Shown piece by piece: positions 45,511 to 56,607 of a DNA stretch of 64,000 bases (the stretch's first letter is position 1; every line of letters begins with the position of its first letter). The notes under the pieces are model-generated. The model searched no databases. It had not been told where the DNA came from and saw nothing but the letters and a program-made list of their open reading frames with translations. This stretch comes from Nicotiana tabacum. Lineage: Eukaryota; Streptophyta; Magnoliopsida; Solanales; Solanaceae. The translations under genes and the position numbers were made by a program. Where the stretch lies: contig NC_134095.1 in NCBI RefSeq assembly GCF_000715075.1, positions 7,736,722 to 7,800,721 on the forward strand, in the 5' to 3' direction.

Positions 45511-46345
45511 AAATAGCCAAGGCTAACGACGATAATATGAGTTCGACCTCATTCAAACTACGACGGGATTTTACTTCGACGAATGTTCGAAGCAACATCC
45601 CAATGGCCAAGGCCATCAACGATAATATGAGTTCGACCTCGTTCGAACTACGACGGGATCCTACTTCGACGACAGTTTGAATCAACATACCAATGGCCAA
45701 GGTCATCGACGATAATATGAGTTCGACCTCGTTCGAACTACAATGGGATCTTACTTCGACGATATTTCGAAGTAACATCCCAATGGCCAAGGCCATCGAC
45801 GATAATATAAGTTCAACCTCGTTTGAACTATGACAAGATCCTACTTCGACGATAGTTTAAAACAACATCCCAATGGCCAAGGCCATCGACAATAATGAGT
45901 TTGACCTCATTCGAACTACGACGGGATCCTACTTCGATGACAGTATGAAGCAACATCCCAATGGCCAAGGCTAACGACGATAATATGAGTTCGACCTTGT
46001 TCGAACTACGACAAGATCCTACTTCGACGACAGTTCGAAATGGCCAAGGCCATTGATGATAATATGGTTCGACCTCATTTGAGCTACGACGGGATCCTAC
46101 TTCGACGACAGTTCGAAGAACATCCCATTGGCCAAGGCCATCGACGATAATAGGAGTTCGACCTTATTCGAACTATGACGGGATCCTACTTCGATGACAG
46201 TTCGAAGCAACATCCTAATGGCCAAGGCCATCGACGATAATATGAGTTCGACCTCATTCGAACTACGACGGGATCCTACTTCGATGACACTTCGAAGCAA
46301 CATCCCAATGGCCAAGGCCATCAGCGATAACATGGGTTCGATAAA
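45508..46345. repeat. 90-bp tandem array, nine to ten copies
   Basis: The marker GTTCGACCTC recurs at 45541, 45631, 45721, 45811, 45899, 45989, 46067, 46156 and 46246, that is every 78-90 bp. Each unit reads through CGACGGGATCCTACTTCGAC to CAATGGCCAAGGCCATCGAC. Copies differ by scattered changes and small deletions. Minus-strand frames with repeated MALAIGMLLR are translations of this array, not genes. It lies just downstream of the antisense gene's end. Confidence 0.93.
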
Positions 46346-46476
46346 TGCAAGAAAGAACAAATCGACAAAATAAATTTTACATTACATCAAAATATTATTT
46401 ACACTTGCCCTTACAAACGGGCTCAAGCATGCCCCCCTGCAAAAACCCCCAAAACAAAAGCAAGTACAAACAAAGA

Positions 46477-46769
46477 TTACATATCATCCCCGATGGGGTA
46501 ATCATCTTCGTACCATAGATCCGAAGCAAGGCGGTTCGCATCATCAGAGTTGATGTCATCCCCGTCAGGTGTGAGGGGTTCGTACCTGCATGTCTCACGA
46601 GCTGCACGAGCTTCGGTGTGCACGGCCTGAAGCCCCGCCTCAGTAGCCCTTCTCTCGGCACAAAAAAGCCTTATACACATCAAGCCTAGCCTCCGCAAGG
46701 ATCCAAAACTCATATAAACGATGGGGAACAACCGGATTGGCTGAGGCACGAGACATAGAAGGCTGAGAA
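46477..46769 (-). pseudogene. C-terminal part of the antisense gene of element E
   Basis: Continuing leftward from the part at 56608, the minus strand reads SMSRASANPVVPHRLYEF and ILAEARLDVYKAFLC, then after a small frameshift ATEAGLQAVHTEARAARETC and an acidic tail DGDDINSDDANRLASD ending YPIGDDM at a stop in 46477-46479. AT-rich sequence with GTAATGTAAAATTT follows as possible 3' end signals. Element F separates this piece from the rest of the gene. Confidence 0.62.
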
Positions 46770-46863
46770 TGTAACACTTTTCAAATTTATAAAAAAGTTT
46801 CGAGACACGCTAATTATAGAATTAAATTATTTTTATTTTTATTTTTTTCTTTCTTGCCTATAG

Positions 46864-46912
<49 letters not shown>

Positions 46913-48795
46913 CCACTTAAATAATTGGATATACAATTAGGAAAATATTAATAATTTTAATATTATTAATTATTAAAGGTGGGTATCATTAATTATTAGT
47001 TAAATTAAAAAAAGGGGGGAAAGGGCCTAAAGCCCATAAGATGGGCACTTAAAAACAAAGGCTCTTCAAGCCTTAACCAAAACACTGCCATCGTGAAAGT
47101 AGAAAGCGGAAGAGACGAATAAAAAACAGAACATTAAGTATTGGCTCAAGGAGTATTGAGGTGAGTTGATATAACCCTTTACTAAAGTGGTTCAACTCAC
47201 AAAAGCACGTACACAAGGTGTTTGATTAATTGCATAAAAGAATTAATATATACTTAATTGGAGTAGTAAGTACCTATCAGCTTAGAATTATTTTCTAGCT
47301 AAAGTTTAGATGACTATTTGGATATATGTGCATAAATTTCAGATTTGTATGTTATTCTTATATGCCATTTTCATGTTGAAAATTCATGAAGGATCAAGAA
47401 ACCATCTCCTCTTTACTACGTATTATTATTAGGTTATCAAGTTAACTATGTTATATGGACTAGCTATGAACGAAATAGAAACCAATCTAGGTTTGTGCAA
47501 CAGTATTGTTTAGTATGGTACTTGCGAAGATTTTACTAAAGTTTTGTGTATGTAAACTATGTAGGACGTAACATTTGATGAATATGAATATAAGGAAGAA
47601 TTCATACAGAACATTTTTAAGGTTTTAGATGCCAGTGTTTTATTATATCATTTTATGATGGTGGTATTTGAGTCAATTTGTTCCTATTTCTATTATTTTA
47701 TTATTGAATATTTATTTCATTCTTATGCCATGCCTTACATTTAAGGATACCAGTATGATTATGTGTAAAAAAAATTTAGACTTGAAAAGTCGCAAGGATA
47801 AATTTTAGAAAAAGAAGATTTTTGAGAGTATCCTTTATTCTGAGAAGGGGGTCATCGTTCAGGTCGAGGGTCCTGACCAAGGCATTGACTTCCTGAAACT
47901 ACTTGTGCCAAAGTAGGGAGCACACGAGCCGAGGGTCTCGTTGCTGAGAATTTACTTAGCCATGCTAAGCTATGATATATGAGCGCTGAGAACCATGAAA
48001 CGAGTGGCACCTCGTGGATTGGGCCTATTCGATCAGGTTGGGATCGAACCCGTGCCAATCACACGGTGACTGAGACAAAATTAAGTCAGGATAGTTGAAA
48101 CTCCCAAAGTATAAAGAGAAGTAATTTTTTTAGAAAAAAGAAAAGATTTTTTTTTTATAATATTCATAAACTACTATTATGCAATTATTTAGAATTATTC
48201 TTATAAGCTTTACGTTTTACATGCATTTAGAACCTTTGCTCATAATGTATATGTTATTAAAGTTTTGCCCCTGTTGTTGAGACTCACTGAGTACAATGGA
48301 TGGTACTAACGTTCTCTTTTGGGAACCTACGTTGGTCTGCGGTACAACGTAGGAACCGGATTTACAGGCGAGCCAGCTACGAGTTAGGACTTCCTTCTCT
48401 TCCAGTGCTATTGGTGAGCTCCGCTTTTGTTTGTGGAGTATTTCTTAGAGTCATCTTTATTTAGTTGTTTCTTTGTTACTTAGAGGACTGGCCAGGGAAT
48501 CTCATGTCCTGAGCAGTGCATTAGTTTATCAGTAAAGGCTTCATAGATATAGTTGTTGGGTTAAGATTCAGATGTTTTTGATAATAACTTAGTAGTATTT
48601 CATTGGTTACTATGAATAAAGTTTTGGAGCTGATTTATTTAAATATTTAAATTAATCAAAAGTATTTGGTTAGAGTATTTCCTTGTTGCATATAAAGTTT
48701 GGAGTTATAATAGATTTGATAAGCAGGGTTGGTTCGCTCGGTCATGTTTAGTGATCGAGCGCCGGTCCCGGCTTGTTCAAAAAATGGGTCGTGAC
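46770..48795 (+). repeat. Left LTR of element F
   Basis: TGTAACACTTTTCAAATTTA...GGGTCGTGACA. Compared with the right LTR it lacks about 268 bp after 47139 and has a longer AT microsatellite (46870-46909). It contains GGTTGGGATCGAACCC near 48038, which looks like a tRNA B box but is not part of a tRNA. Confidence 0.92.
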
Positions 48796-48799
48796 AAAC

Positions 48800-48812
48800 T
48801 TGGTACAAGAGC
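48800..48812 (+). promoter_or_regulatory. Primer binding site of element F (initiator Met type)
   Basis: TGGTACAAGAGCC lies four bases after the LTR end. The usual sequence is TGGTATCAGAGCC. Confidence 0.82.
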
Positions 48813-49009
48813 CACAGGTTTATGGAGTCCTTGGGGTTTATGAAGCCGTGTTAGTAAAGTCTTGTTTATGTGTATGAAGCGCGCCATACTTATAAACAGG
48901 AGGCTACAAACATTTAGGAAAAGTCTTTTTTTGTCATACTTTAGATCGTGCAATAGAGTCTACCTCTAAGAAATTATCTAATTTATTCATTTCTCCAAAA
49001 CTCGCAAAA

Positions 49010-50390
49010 ATGGCTCGTACTCGCAACTCTGACACCGATACTCAGGATGCTGCTCAAGAAACTATCGCTGCTAGTGTGGCTCAAGGTAGAACTAAGAAGG
49101 CTTCGACTCAGAAAAGGAGAGGAAAATCCACAAAGGGAGTCCAAATACCTCGGGTTGAACGAGAAGAAGGGGTGGAGCATGATGATCCAGTACAGCCCCC
49201 AACAGCAGCCCCGGCTCAGGAAACTATATTTCCCGAGATGGGTCAGATGTTTAATGTTGTCAACAGTGCTATGGAGATGTTTAAAGCATTTATGGCAAAC
49301 CAGAACGAGAGAAGAGATGAGATTCCACCTCAATCAAATAGACAGAGCAATTCTGAGTCCTCATGAGTGAATGAATTTTTATAGTTGAGTCCTCCAGTGT
49401 TCCATGGTTCTATAGTTGATGAAGATCCGATGTTGTGGCTGGAGGGTGTCAAGAAAGCCCTCCGAGTGATGAAAGCATTTGATGATGAAGCTGTGGAGCT
49501 AGCTGCTTACCAGCTTAGAGATGTGGCCGGCACTTCGTTTGAGATGTGGGAAAAGGAAAGAGATAAAGATGATGGTCCGCCTACTTGGGAAGAATTTGAA
49601 GAGGTCTTCATGGCTAACTTTATCCCAGTAAGGATAGGGAAGCTAAGGCTACAGAGTTCGAACAGCTCAAGCAAGGGAATAAAAGTGTGCAAGAGTACTA
49701 CATGGAATTCATAAGGTTAGCTAAGCATGCTCCTCACATGGTGAAGACTGAAAAAACAAAGATTCGCAGGTTTGTTGGCGATTTAGCTTACCACATTAAG
49801 GATACGATATCAGCTGCAGCAGTAGGGATGGAAGCCTTCTCCTCTGTTGTGGGATTTTCCAAGCACTTAGATAAAGACAGACAACTAAGGAGAGAAGAAA
49901 AAGAGCATAACAAGAAAGCCCGGACAACGGGCAAGTTTAATGGTACATCCAGCGGAGGTGGAAGGGATTCCTCTAATAAGGAGTCATTAGCACCAGCTCA
50001 GTCCAGTCATCAGTCAGGTGGTGGGACTTCCTTCAGACGTACTCAGAGTTATGGAAATCAGTCTCGCCAGAATCAGAATTTTAGGACATCATCCTTACAT
50101 AGCCAGAATCATGCTGAGCAACATTCACACCAGCAAAGTCTTTGTGGAACATGTAAGCGGCAACATTCAGGTCAGTGCAAGCTCGGGTTTCATGGTTTCT
50201 ACCATTGTTGAGACATTGGTCATATAAAGGCCAATTGCCCAAAGTTACGACGTAATTTCAGTGGTGGATCAACTCGTCCTTCTAGTTCCTCAGCTACTGC
50301 AGTTGCACCCTCTCAGGCTCGTGGTTCTCATAATCAGATCGGGTATGTAGCAGGTAGAGGTGCAGACCAAGTTACTTAAGGATGGGGACA
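49010..50390 (+). pseudogene. Gag of element F
   Basis: ATG 49010 (MARTRNSDTDTQDAAQET) opens a basic N-terminus, with a TGA at 49364 and a TAG at 49382. The capsid core follows: PPVFHGSIVDEDPMLWLEGV and DVAGTSFEMWEKERD. A one-base frameshift near 49640 moves to QEYYMEFIRLAKHAPHM and the RNA-binding tail. A zinc knuckle region near 50145-50240 reads CGTCKRQHSGQC, then FYHC, a TGA, DIGHIKANCPK. The stops fit Trp or Gln or Gly codons altered by single changes. Confidence 0.85.
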
Positions 50391-50397
50391 ACCTCGT

Positions 50398-53300
50398 TTG
50401 TTTGCTACACTTGATCATCAGAGTGCAGAAGCATCTGCAGAAGTTATTACAGGTATACTTTTAGTCTGCTCACATAATGCTTATGCCATAATGGATCCAG
50501 GTTCAACGTTTTCATATGTGACTCCATACTTTGCAATTAACCTCGTACTAGAACCTGAACAACTTAGTGAGCCGTTCCTAGTATCTACTCCAGTTGGCGA
50601 GTCAGCGAAAGTCACCAGAGTCTATAGAGGTTGTATAGTTTCGGTCCAAGGTCGCAACACCAAAGCCAATCTCATAGAGTTAGAAATGGTGGATTTTGAT
50701 GTGATCATGGGTATGGATTGGTTGTCTTCCTGCTATGCCATGTTAGATTGTCATGCCAAGATAGTCAGGTTCCAATTTCCAAATGAAGAAGTCTTAGAGT
50801 GGAAGGGTAGTTCAGCATCGCTTGTAGGTAAGTTTATTTCTTATCTTAAGGCACAACGAATGATCGGTAAGGGGTGTCTCGCCTATTTGGCTCACATTAT
50901 TAATCCAGAATCAGAACTACCAACTCTTCAGTCAGTGCCAGTTGTTAGAGAATTTCTAGAAGTTTTCCCAGATGACCTTCCCGGACTTCCTCCCGAAAGA
51001 ATCATAGACTTCGGCATTGATCTCATGCCAGGCACTCAGCCCATATCTATACCTCCTTATAGGATGGCTCCAATAGAACTTAATGAGTTGAGAGAACAGT
51101 TGAAAGACCTTCTTGACAAGGGTTTCATCAGACCGAGTGTTTCACCGTGGGGTGCCTCGGTCCTGTTTGTCAAGAAGAAAGATGGGTCTCTCAGAATGTG
51201 TGTCGACTATCGGCAGTTGAATAAAGTTACCATTAAGAACAAGTACCCATTGCCAAGAATTACTGATTTATTTGATCAACTTTAGGGTGCAAAGTACTTT
51301 TCAAAAATAGACTTGAGGTTGGGGTACCATCAGTTGAGAATCCGAGGAGAAGATATATCTAAAACAGCCTTTAGGACTCGCTACGGGCACTATGAATTTC
51401 TAGTAATGTCCTTCGGGTTGACAAATGCTCCAGCTGCATTCATGGACCTCATGAACAGAGTTTTCAAGCCATTCCTGGATACCTTTATTATCGTGTTTAT
51501 AGATGATATTTTGGCATACTCTAAGAGCAAGGAAGAACATGCAGAATACCTTAAAATAGCCTTGCAGACCTTGAAGGAGAATGAGCTTTATGCCAAGTTT
51601 TCAAAATGTGAGTTCTGGTTGCAGTCAGTAGCATTCTTAGGCCACGTGGTATCTAGTGAAGGAATAAAAATAGACCCTCAGAAGACAGAAGCAGTCAAGA
51701 ACTGGCCTAGGCCGACAACGCCAACCGAATTCAGGAGCTTCTTGGGGTTAGCTGGCTACTATAGAAGGTTTGTAGAGGGATTTTCGTCACTTGTAGCTCC
51801 ATTAACTAAGTTGACTCAGAAAGCAGTTAAGTTCCAATGGTCAGATGCTTGTGAGCAGAGTTTTCAAGAGTTAAAGAAGAGGTTGACCACTGCACCTGTG
51901 TTAACCTTGCCGACAGGTTCGGGTGGGTTCACAGTGTACTGTGATGCCTCCAGAGTGGCCTTGGTTGTGTTCTTATGCAAAATGAAAAAGTTATTGCTTA
52001 TGCAGTTAAAGAATTATGAAAAGAACTACCCCACACACGACTTGGAGCTTGCAACAGTGGTGTTTGCATTAAAAATATGGCGACACTACCTTTATGGCGA
52101 GCATTCTGAAGTGTTTATAGATCACAAAAGTCTCCAGTATATTTTTAAGCAAAAAGAACTAAATTTGAGACAAAGAAGGTGGCTCGAGCTATTGAAAGAT
52201 CATGACATCAATACCCTTTATCACCCGGGAAAAGCTAATGTGGTAGCAGATACACTTAGTAGGAAGTCAATGGGTGTCTTGGCCCATCTTGGTGTACAAA
52301 GGCGATCTTTGGATCGAGAAATTCAAAAACTAGCCAATGATGGAATTAGATTGGATGAGACCGAAGAAGGAGATATAACTGCTTATGCCTTAGCACAATC
52401 CTCCCTTGTGGCGCATGTTAAGGCTAAGCAAGACGAAGATCCGTACTTAGTGAAATTAAAAGAAGGAGTCAGAAACAAAGAAATCACTACTTTCACTCTA
52501 GGAAGCGACAGAGTTTTGAAGTTGAATGATCGATTATGTGTGCCTGATGTAGATGGTCTTAGGAAGGCCATAATAGAGGAAGCTCACAATTCGAGGTACT
52601 CTATCCACCCAGGTGCTACCAAAATGTATCTAGATTTGAAAGAGTTATATTGGTGGAAAGGCATGAAGAAACAAGTAGCAGATCATGTGGCTAAATATTT
52701 AAATTGCGAGCAAGTCAAAGCCGAGCATCAGAGGCTAGGTGGCCTAGCTCAAGACATAGAGATACCACAGTGGAAGTGGGAGATGATTAATATGGATATC
52801 ATAGTAGGTCTACCTCGCACATACTGTAAACATGATTCAATTTGGGTTATTGTAGACCGACTGACAAAGTCCACGCATTTCCTACCAATAAAGACGACAA
52901 ACTCCGCAGATCAGTATGCAAAGTTGTACATCAAAGAAATAGTCCGATTACATGGTACTCCAGTTTCAATCATATCTGATAGAGGCCCTCAGTTCACGGC
53001 GCATTTTTGGCAGGCATTTCAGAAAAGATTAGGTACCAAGGTCAATTTAAGCATCACTTTTCATCCACAGACCGATGGCTAGGCAGAAAGGACCATTCAG
53101 ACTCTCGAAGATATGCTGCGTGCATGTGTTATAGATTTTAGAGGTAATTGGGATGATCACTTGCCACTTATAGAATTTGCCTACAATAACAGCTATCAGG
53201 CCAGCATTGGTATGGCTCCTTATGAAGCGTTGTATGAGCGGAGATGTAGGTCTCTAGTGGGTTGGTTTGAACCACCAGAGGTGTCGTTGATTGGTCCAGA

Positions 53301-53718
53301 GTTTGTTTGTGAGGCCTTGGAGAAAGTTCAGCTAATTAGAGAAAGACTTAAAGCGGCTCAGAGTTGTCAAAAGTCTTATTCTGACAAGAGACATCGTGAG
53401 TTAGAGTTCATAGTTGGTGATAAGGTGTTTTTGAAAGTTTCACCAATGAAAGGAGTTATGAGGTTTGGTAAGAAAGGAAAACTTAGCCCTAGATTTATAG
53501 GACCTTATGGAATTCTAGAAAAGAAAGGAAACATGGCTTATAAGCTAGCGCTACCCGTTGAGCTGTCCTCTATTCATCCTGTCTTTCATGTGTCTATGCT
53601 TAGAAAGTACATTCATGATGAGTCGCATATAATACCTGCCGATACTATAGAAATTAAAGAAGGCTTGACTTATGAAGAGGTACCTATAGAAATTCTCGAT
53701 AGGCAAGTAAGAAAGTGA
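50398..53718 (+). pseudogene. Pol of element F: protease, RT, RNase H, integrase
   Basis: Protease: [18 protein letters not shown] (50480) and [34 protein letters not shown], a TAG at 51283-51285, [26 protein letters not shown] and intact FIDDILAYS (51500). RNase H: VYCDAS, a pair of compensating frameshifts near 51955-52010, [20 protein letters not shown] and [13 protein letters not shown]. Integrase: [15 protein letters not shown], then [15 protein letters not shown], where Tyr replaces the first zinc-binding Cys, [15 protein letters not shown], a TAG at 53080-53082, AERTIQTLEDML. The GPY-like C-terminus KLSPRFIGPYGILEK lies near 53480. Both TAG codons fit former Gln codons. It is nearly full length but inactive. 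Confidence 0.93.
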
Positions 53719-53843
53719 TAACAAAATATTTAGCATCGGTAAAAGTTTTGTGGAGTAATCATGATTCAAAAGAGGCTACATGGGAGGTCGAGGAAGATAT
53801 GAGAAAGAAATATCCATATTTATTTGAGGAAAAAGGTATGTGA
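53719..53843 (+). pseudogene. Chromodomain of element F integrase, frameshifted
   Basis: After the stop at 53716 another frame reads SVKVLWSNHDSKEATWEVEE and MRKKYPYLFEEK up to TGA 53841-53843. VKVLW and ATWE are the chromodomain beta-strand and aromatic blocks. In chromoviruses this domain steers integration towards modified histones. A one- or two-base indel at about 53716 separates it from integrase. Confidence 0.82.
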
Positions 53844-54330
53844 ACCTAAGTTTGGTTTGACATTTATAATTTATTTATTAAATACAAATTAGCAAGTGTT
53901 TCTGTCCTTCCTAGATTATGCTTTGTTGTTGTAGTAAGTTAGTTATGCAGTAGTATATTTAGTTCATTAAAGTGATTTACTTGTGCTAAACTTGTTGTGC
54001 TTTAGATTCTTGTTAGTTATTGTAGTACCTCCTTGCCGGAGTGTGAGTAATTAATTTATGAGCTGCGTATGGTGCCTATGAATGGCCTGTTATGGTATAT
54101 TTGGTTGTTGTTGATGTAGTTGTGGCATTTGTGACAGGGATATCTTTTTGGATAGTCCAATTTACAAGGGAAACTCTGCCGAAAATTTTGAAAATTTAGG
54201 GAGTTAGCTAAAATTTTGAGTTCCTTGGAATAATGAGTAGTGCTAAGAAACCTTAAGAGGTTCAAGGACCTAAGGGATAATTGTTAGCTTAAGAATAAGG
54301 CACTAGCAACATTCGAGGACGAATCTTTTT
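53844..54330 (+). other. 3' untranslated region of element F
   Basis: About 490 bp without coding signal between the chromodomain stop and the polypurine tract. Confidence 0.7.
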
Positions 54331-54343
54331 AAGGAGGGAAGAT
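54331..54343 (+). promoter_or_regulatory. Polypurine tract of element F
   Basis: AAGGAGGGAAGAT lies directly before the right LTR, preceded by a T run. Confidence 0.85.
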
Positions 54344-56607
54344 TGTAACACTCCTCAAATTTATAAAAAAGTTTCGAGACACACTAATTATAGAATTAAA
54401 TTATTTTTATTTTTATTTTTTCCTTCTTGCCTATAGTGAAATATATATATATTTACATACACCCACTTAAATAATTGGATATATAATTAGGAAAATATTA
54501 ATAATTTTAATATTATTAATTATTAAAGGTGGATATCATTAATTATTAGTTAAATTAAAAAAGGGGAGGGGGGGGGGCTAAAGCCCATAAGATGGGCACT
54601 TAAAAACAAAGGTTCTTCAAGCCTTAACCAAAACACTGCCATCGTGAAAGTAGAAAGCGGAAGAGATGAATAAAAACAGAACACTAAGTTTTGTTCGCTC
54701 ACAAAACCGAGCACGCAGGCAACGAAAAATACTAGGGTTCTTCATACCTCACTTATTCTTGAACTCAGGTATGTAAAATCCTCTATTGTCAATTACCCTA
54801 CAGTAGTAATAGGTAAGAATTGAATAGCTAATTCCCTTCTTCCTCTATATTATCAATAAATTTCATAATTAGGTGTAGTACTTTAAAATTGATCAAAATG
54901 CACTGGTTGTTGTAGAATCGATTGTTTGACTGGTGTCAATTGGACTGGGGTCTACGTATTGGCTCAAGGAGTATTGATGTGAGTTGATATAACCCTTTAC
55001 TAAAGTGGTTCAACTCACAAAAGTACGCACACAAGGTAGATGAATTGCATAAAAGAGTTAATATATACTTAATTGGAGTAGTAAATACCTATTAGCTTAG
55101 AATTATTTTCTAGCTAAAGTTTAGATGACTATTTGGATATATGTGCATAAATTTCAGATTTATATGTTATTCTTATATGCCATTTTCATGTTGAAAATTC
55201 ATGAAGGATCAAGAAAGCCATCTCCTCTTTACTACGTATTATTATTAGGTTATCAAGTTAATTATGTTATATGGACTAGCTATGAACGAAATAGAAACCA
55301 ATCTAGGTTTGTGCAACAGTATTGTTTAGTATGGTACTTACACAGATTTTACTAAAGTTTTGTGTATGTAAACAATATAGGACGTAACATTTGATGAGTA
55401 TGAATATAAGGAAGAATTCATACAGAACATTTTTAAGGTTTTAGATGCCAGTGTTTTATTATATAATTTTATGATGGCGGTAATTGAGTCAATTTGTACC
55501 TATTTTTATTATTTTATTATAGAATATTTATTTCATTCTTATGCTATGCCTTACATTTAAGGATACCGGTATGATTATGTGTAAAAAAAAATTTAGACTT
55601 GAAAAGTCGCAAGAAGAAGTAGAAAGAAAAGATTTTGGGAGTATCCTTTATTCTGAGAAGGGGTCATCGTCCAGGCCGAGGGTCCTGACCAAGGCGTTGA
55701 CTTCCTGAAACTACTTGTGCCAAAGTAGGGAGCACATGAGCCGAGGGTCTCGTTGCTGAAGATTTACTTAGCCATGCTAAGCTATGATACATGAGCGCTG
55801 AGAACCATGAAGCGAGTGACACCTCGTGGATTGGGCCTATTCGATCAGGTTGGGATCGAACTCGTGCCGATCACACGGTGACTGAGACAGAACTAAGTCA
55901 GGATAGTTGGAACTCCCAAAGTATAAAGAGAAGTAATTTTTTTAGAAAAAAGAAAAGAACTTTTTAATAATATTCATAAACTGCTATTATGCAATTATTT
56001 AGAATTATTCTTATAAGCTTTACGTTTTACATGCATTTAGAACCTTTTCTCATAATGTATATGTTATTAAAGTTTCGCCCCCTGTTGTTGAGACTCACTG
56101 AGTACAATGGCTGGTACTGACGTTCTCTTTTGGGAACCTACGTTGGTCTGCGGTACAACGTAGGAACCGGATTTGCAGGCGAGCGGGCTACGAGTTAGGA
56201 CTTCCTTCTCTTCTAGTGCTATTGGTGAGCTCCGCTTTTGTTCATGGAGTATTCCTTAGAGTCATCTTTATTTAGTTGTTTCTTTGTTACTTAGAGGACT
56301 GACCAGAGAATCTCATGTCCTGAGCAGTGTGTTAGTTTATCAGTAAAGGCTTCATAGATATAGTCGTTGGGTTAAGATTCATATGTTTTTAATTATAACT
56401 TAGTAGTATTTCATTGGTTACTATGAATAAAGTTTTGGAGCTGATTTATTTAAATATTTAAATTAATAAAAAGTATTTGGTTAGAGTATTGCCTTGTTGC
56501 ATATAAAGTTTGGAGTTATAATAGATTTGATAAGCAGAGATGGTTCGCTCGGTCATGTTTAGTGATCGAGCGCCTGTCCCGGCTTGTTCAGAAAATGGGT
56601 CGTGACA
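54344..56607 (+). repeat. Right LTR of element F
   Basis: TGTAACACTCCTCAAATTTA...GGGTCGTGACA. It carries a segment at about 54689-54956 (starting TTTTGTTCGCTCACAAAACC) that is absent from the left LTR. The rest is nearly identical. Confidence 0.92.

Larger units (their letters stand above)
46770..56607 (+). mobile_element. Element F: Tekay-type chromovirus (Ty3/gypsy), inserted in element E
   Basis: LTRs at 46770-48795 and 54344-56607 enclose a Met primer site, gag, protease, RT, RNase H, integrase, chromodomain and polypurine tract in canonical order. The flanks GAGAA (46765-46769) and AAGAA (56608-56612) match 4 of 5 with one G/A difference. The C-terminal chromodomain defines chromoviruses and the RT and LTR size fit the Tekay (Del) clade. 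The insertion splits the antisense gene of element E, so F is younger than E. Pol is only lightly damaged. Confidence 0.93.

Noticed and set aside
45508..46345. CRISPR-like regular repeats
   Set aside because: Units are directly adjacent without unique spacers, the unit is 90 bp, and the setting is a plant retrotransposon.
45443..46360. Minus-strand frames with repeated MALAIGMLLR, looking like a repeat protein
   Set aside because: They are translations of the 90-bp DNA array, whose period is a multiple of three. The frames break where units carry indels, and no start or promoter context supports them.
48030..48065. tRNA-like B box (GGTTGGGATCGAACCC on the plus strand)
   Set aside because: No cloverleaf or A box at the right distance. 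The same sequence occurs in both LTRs of element F.
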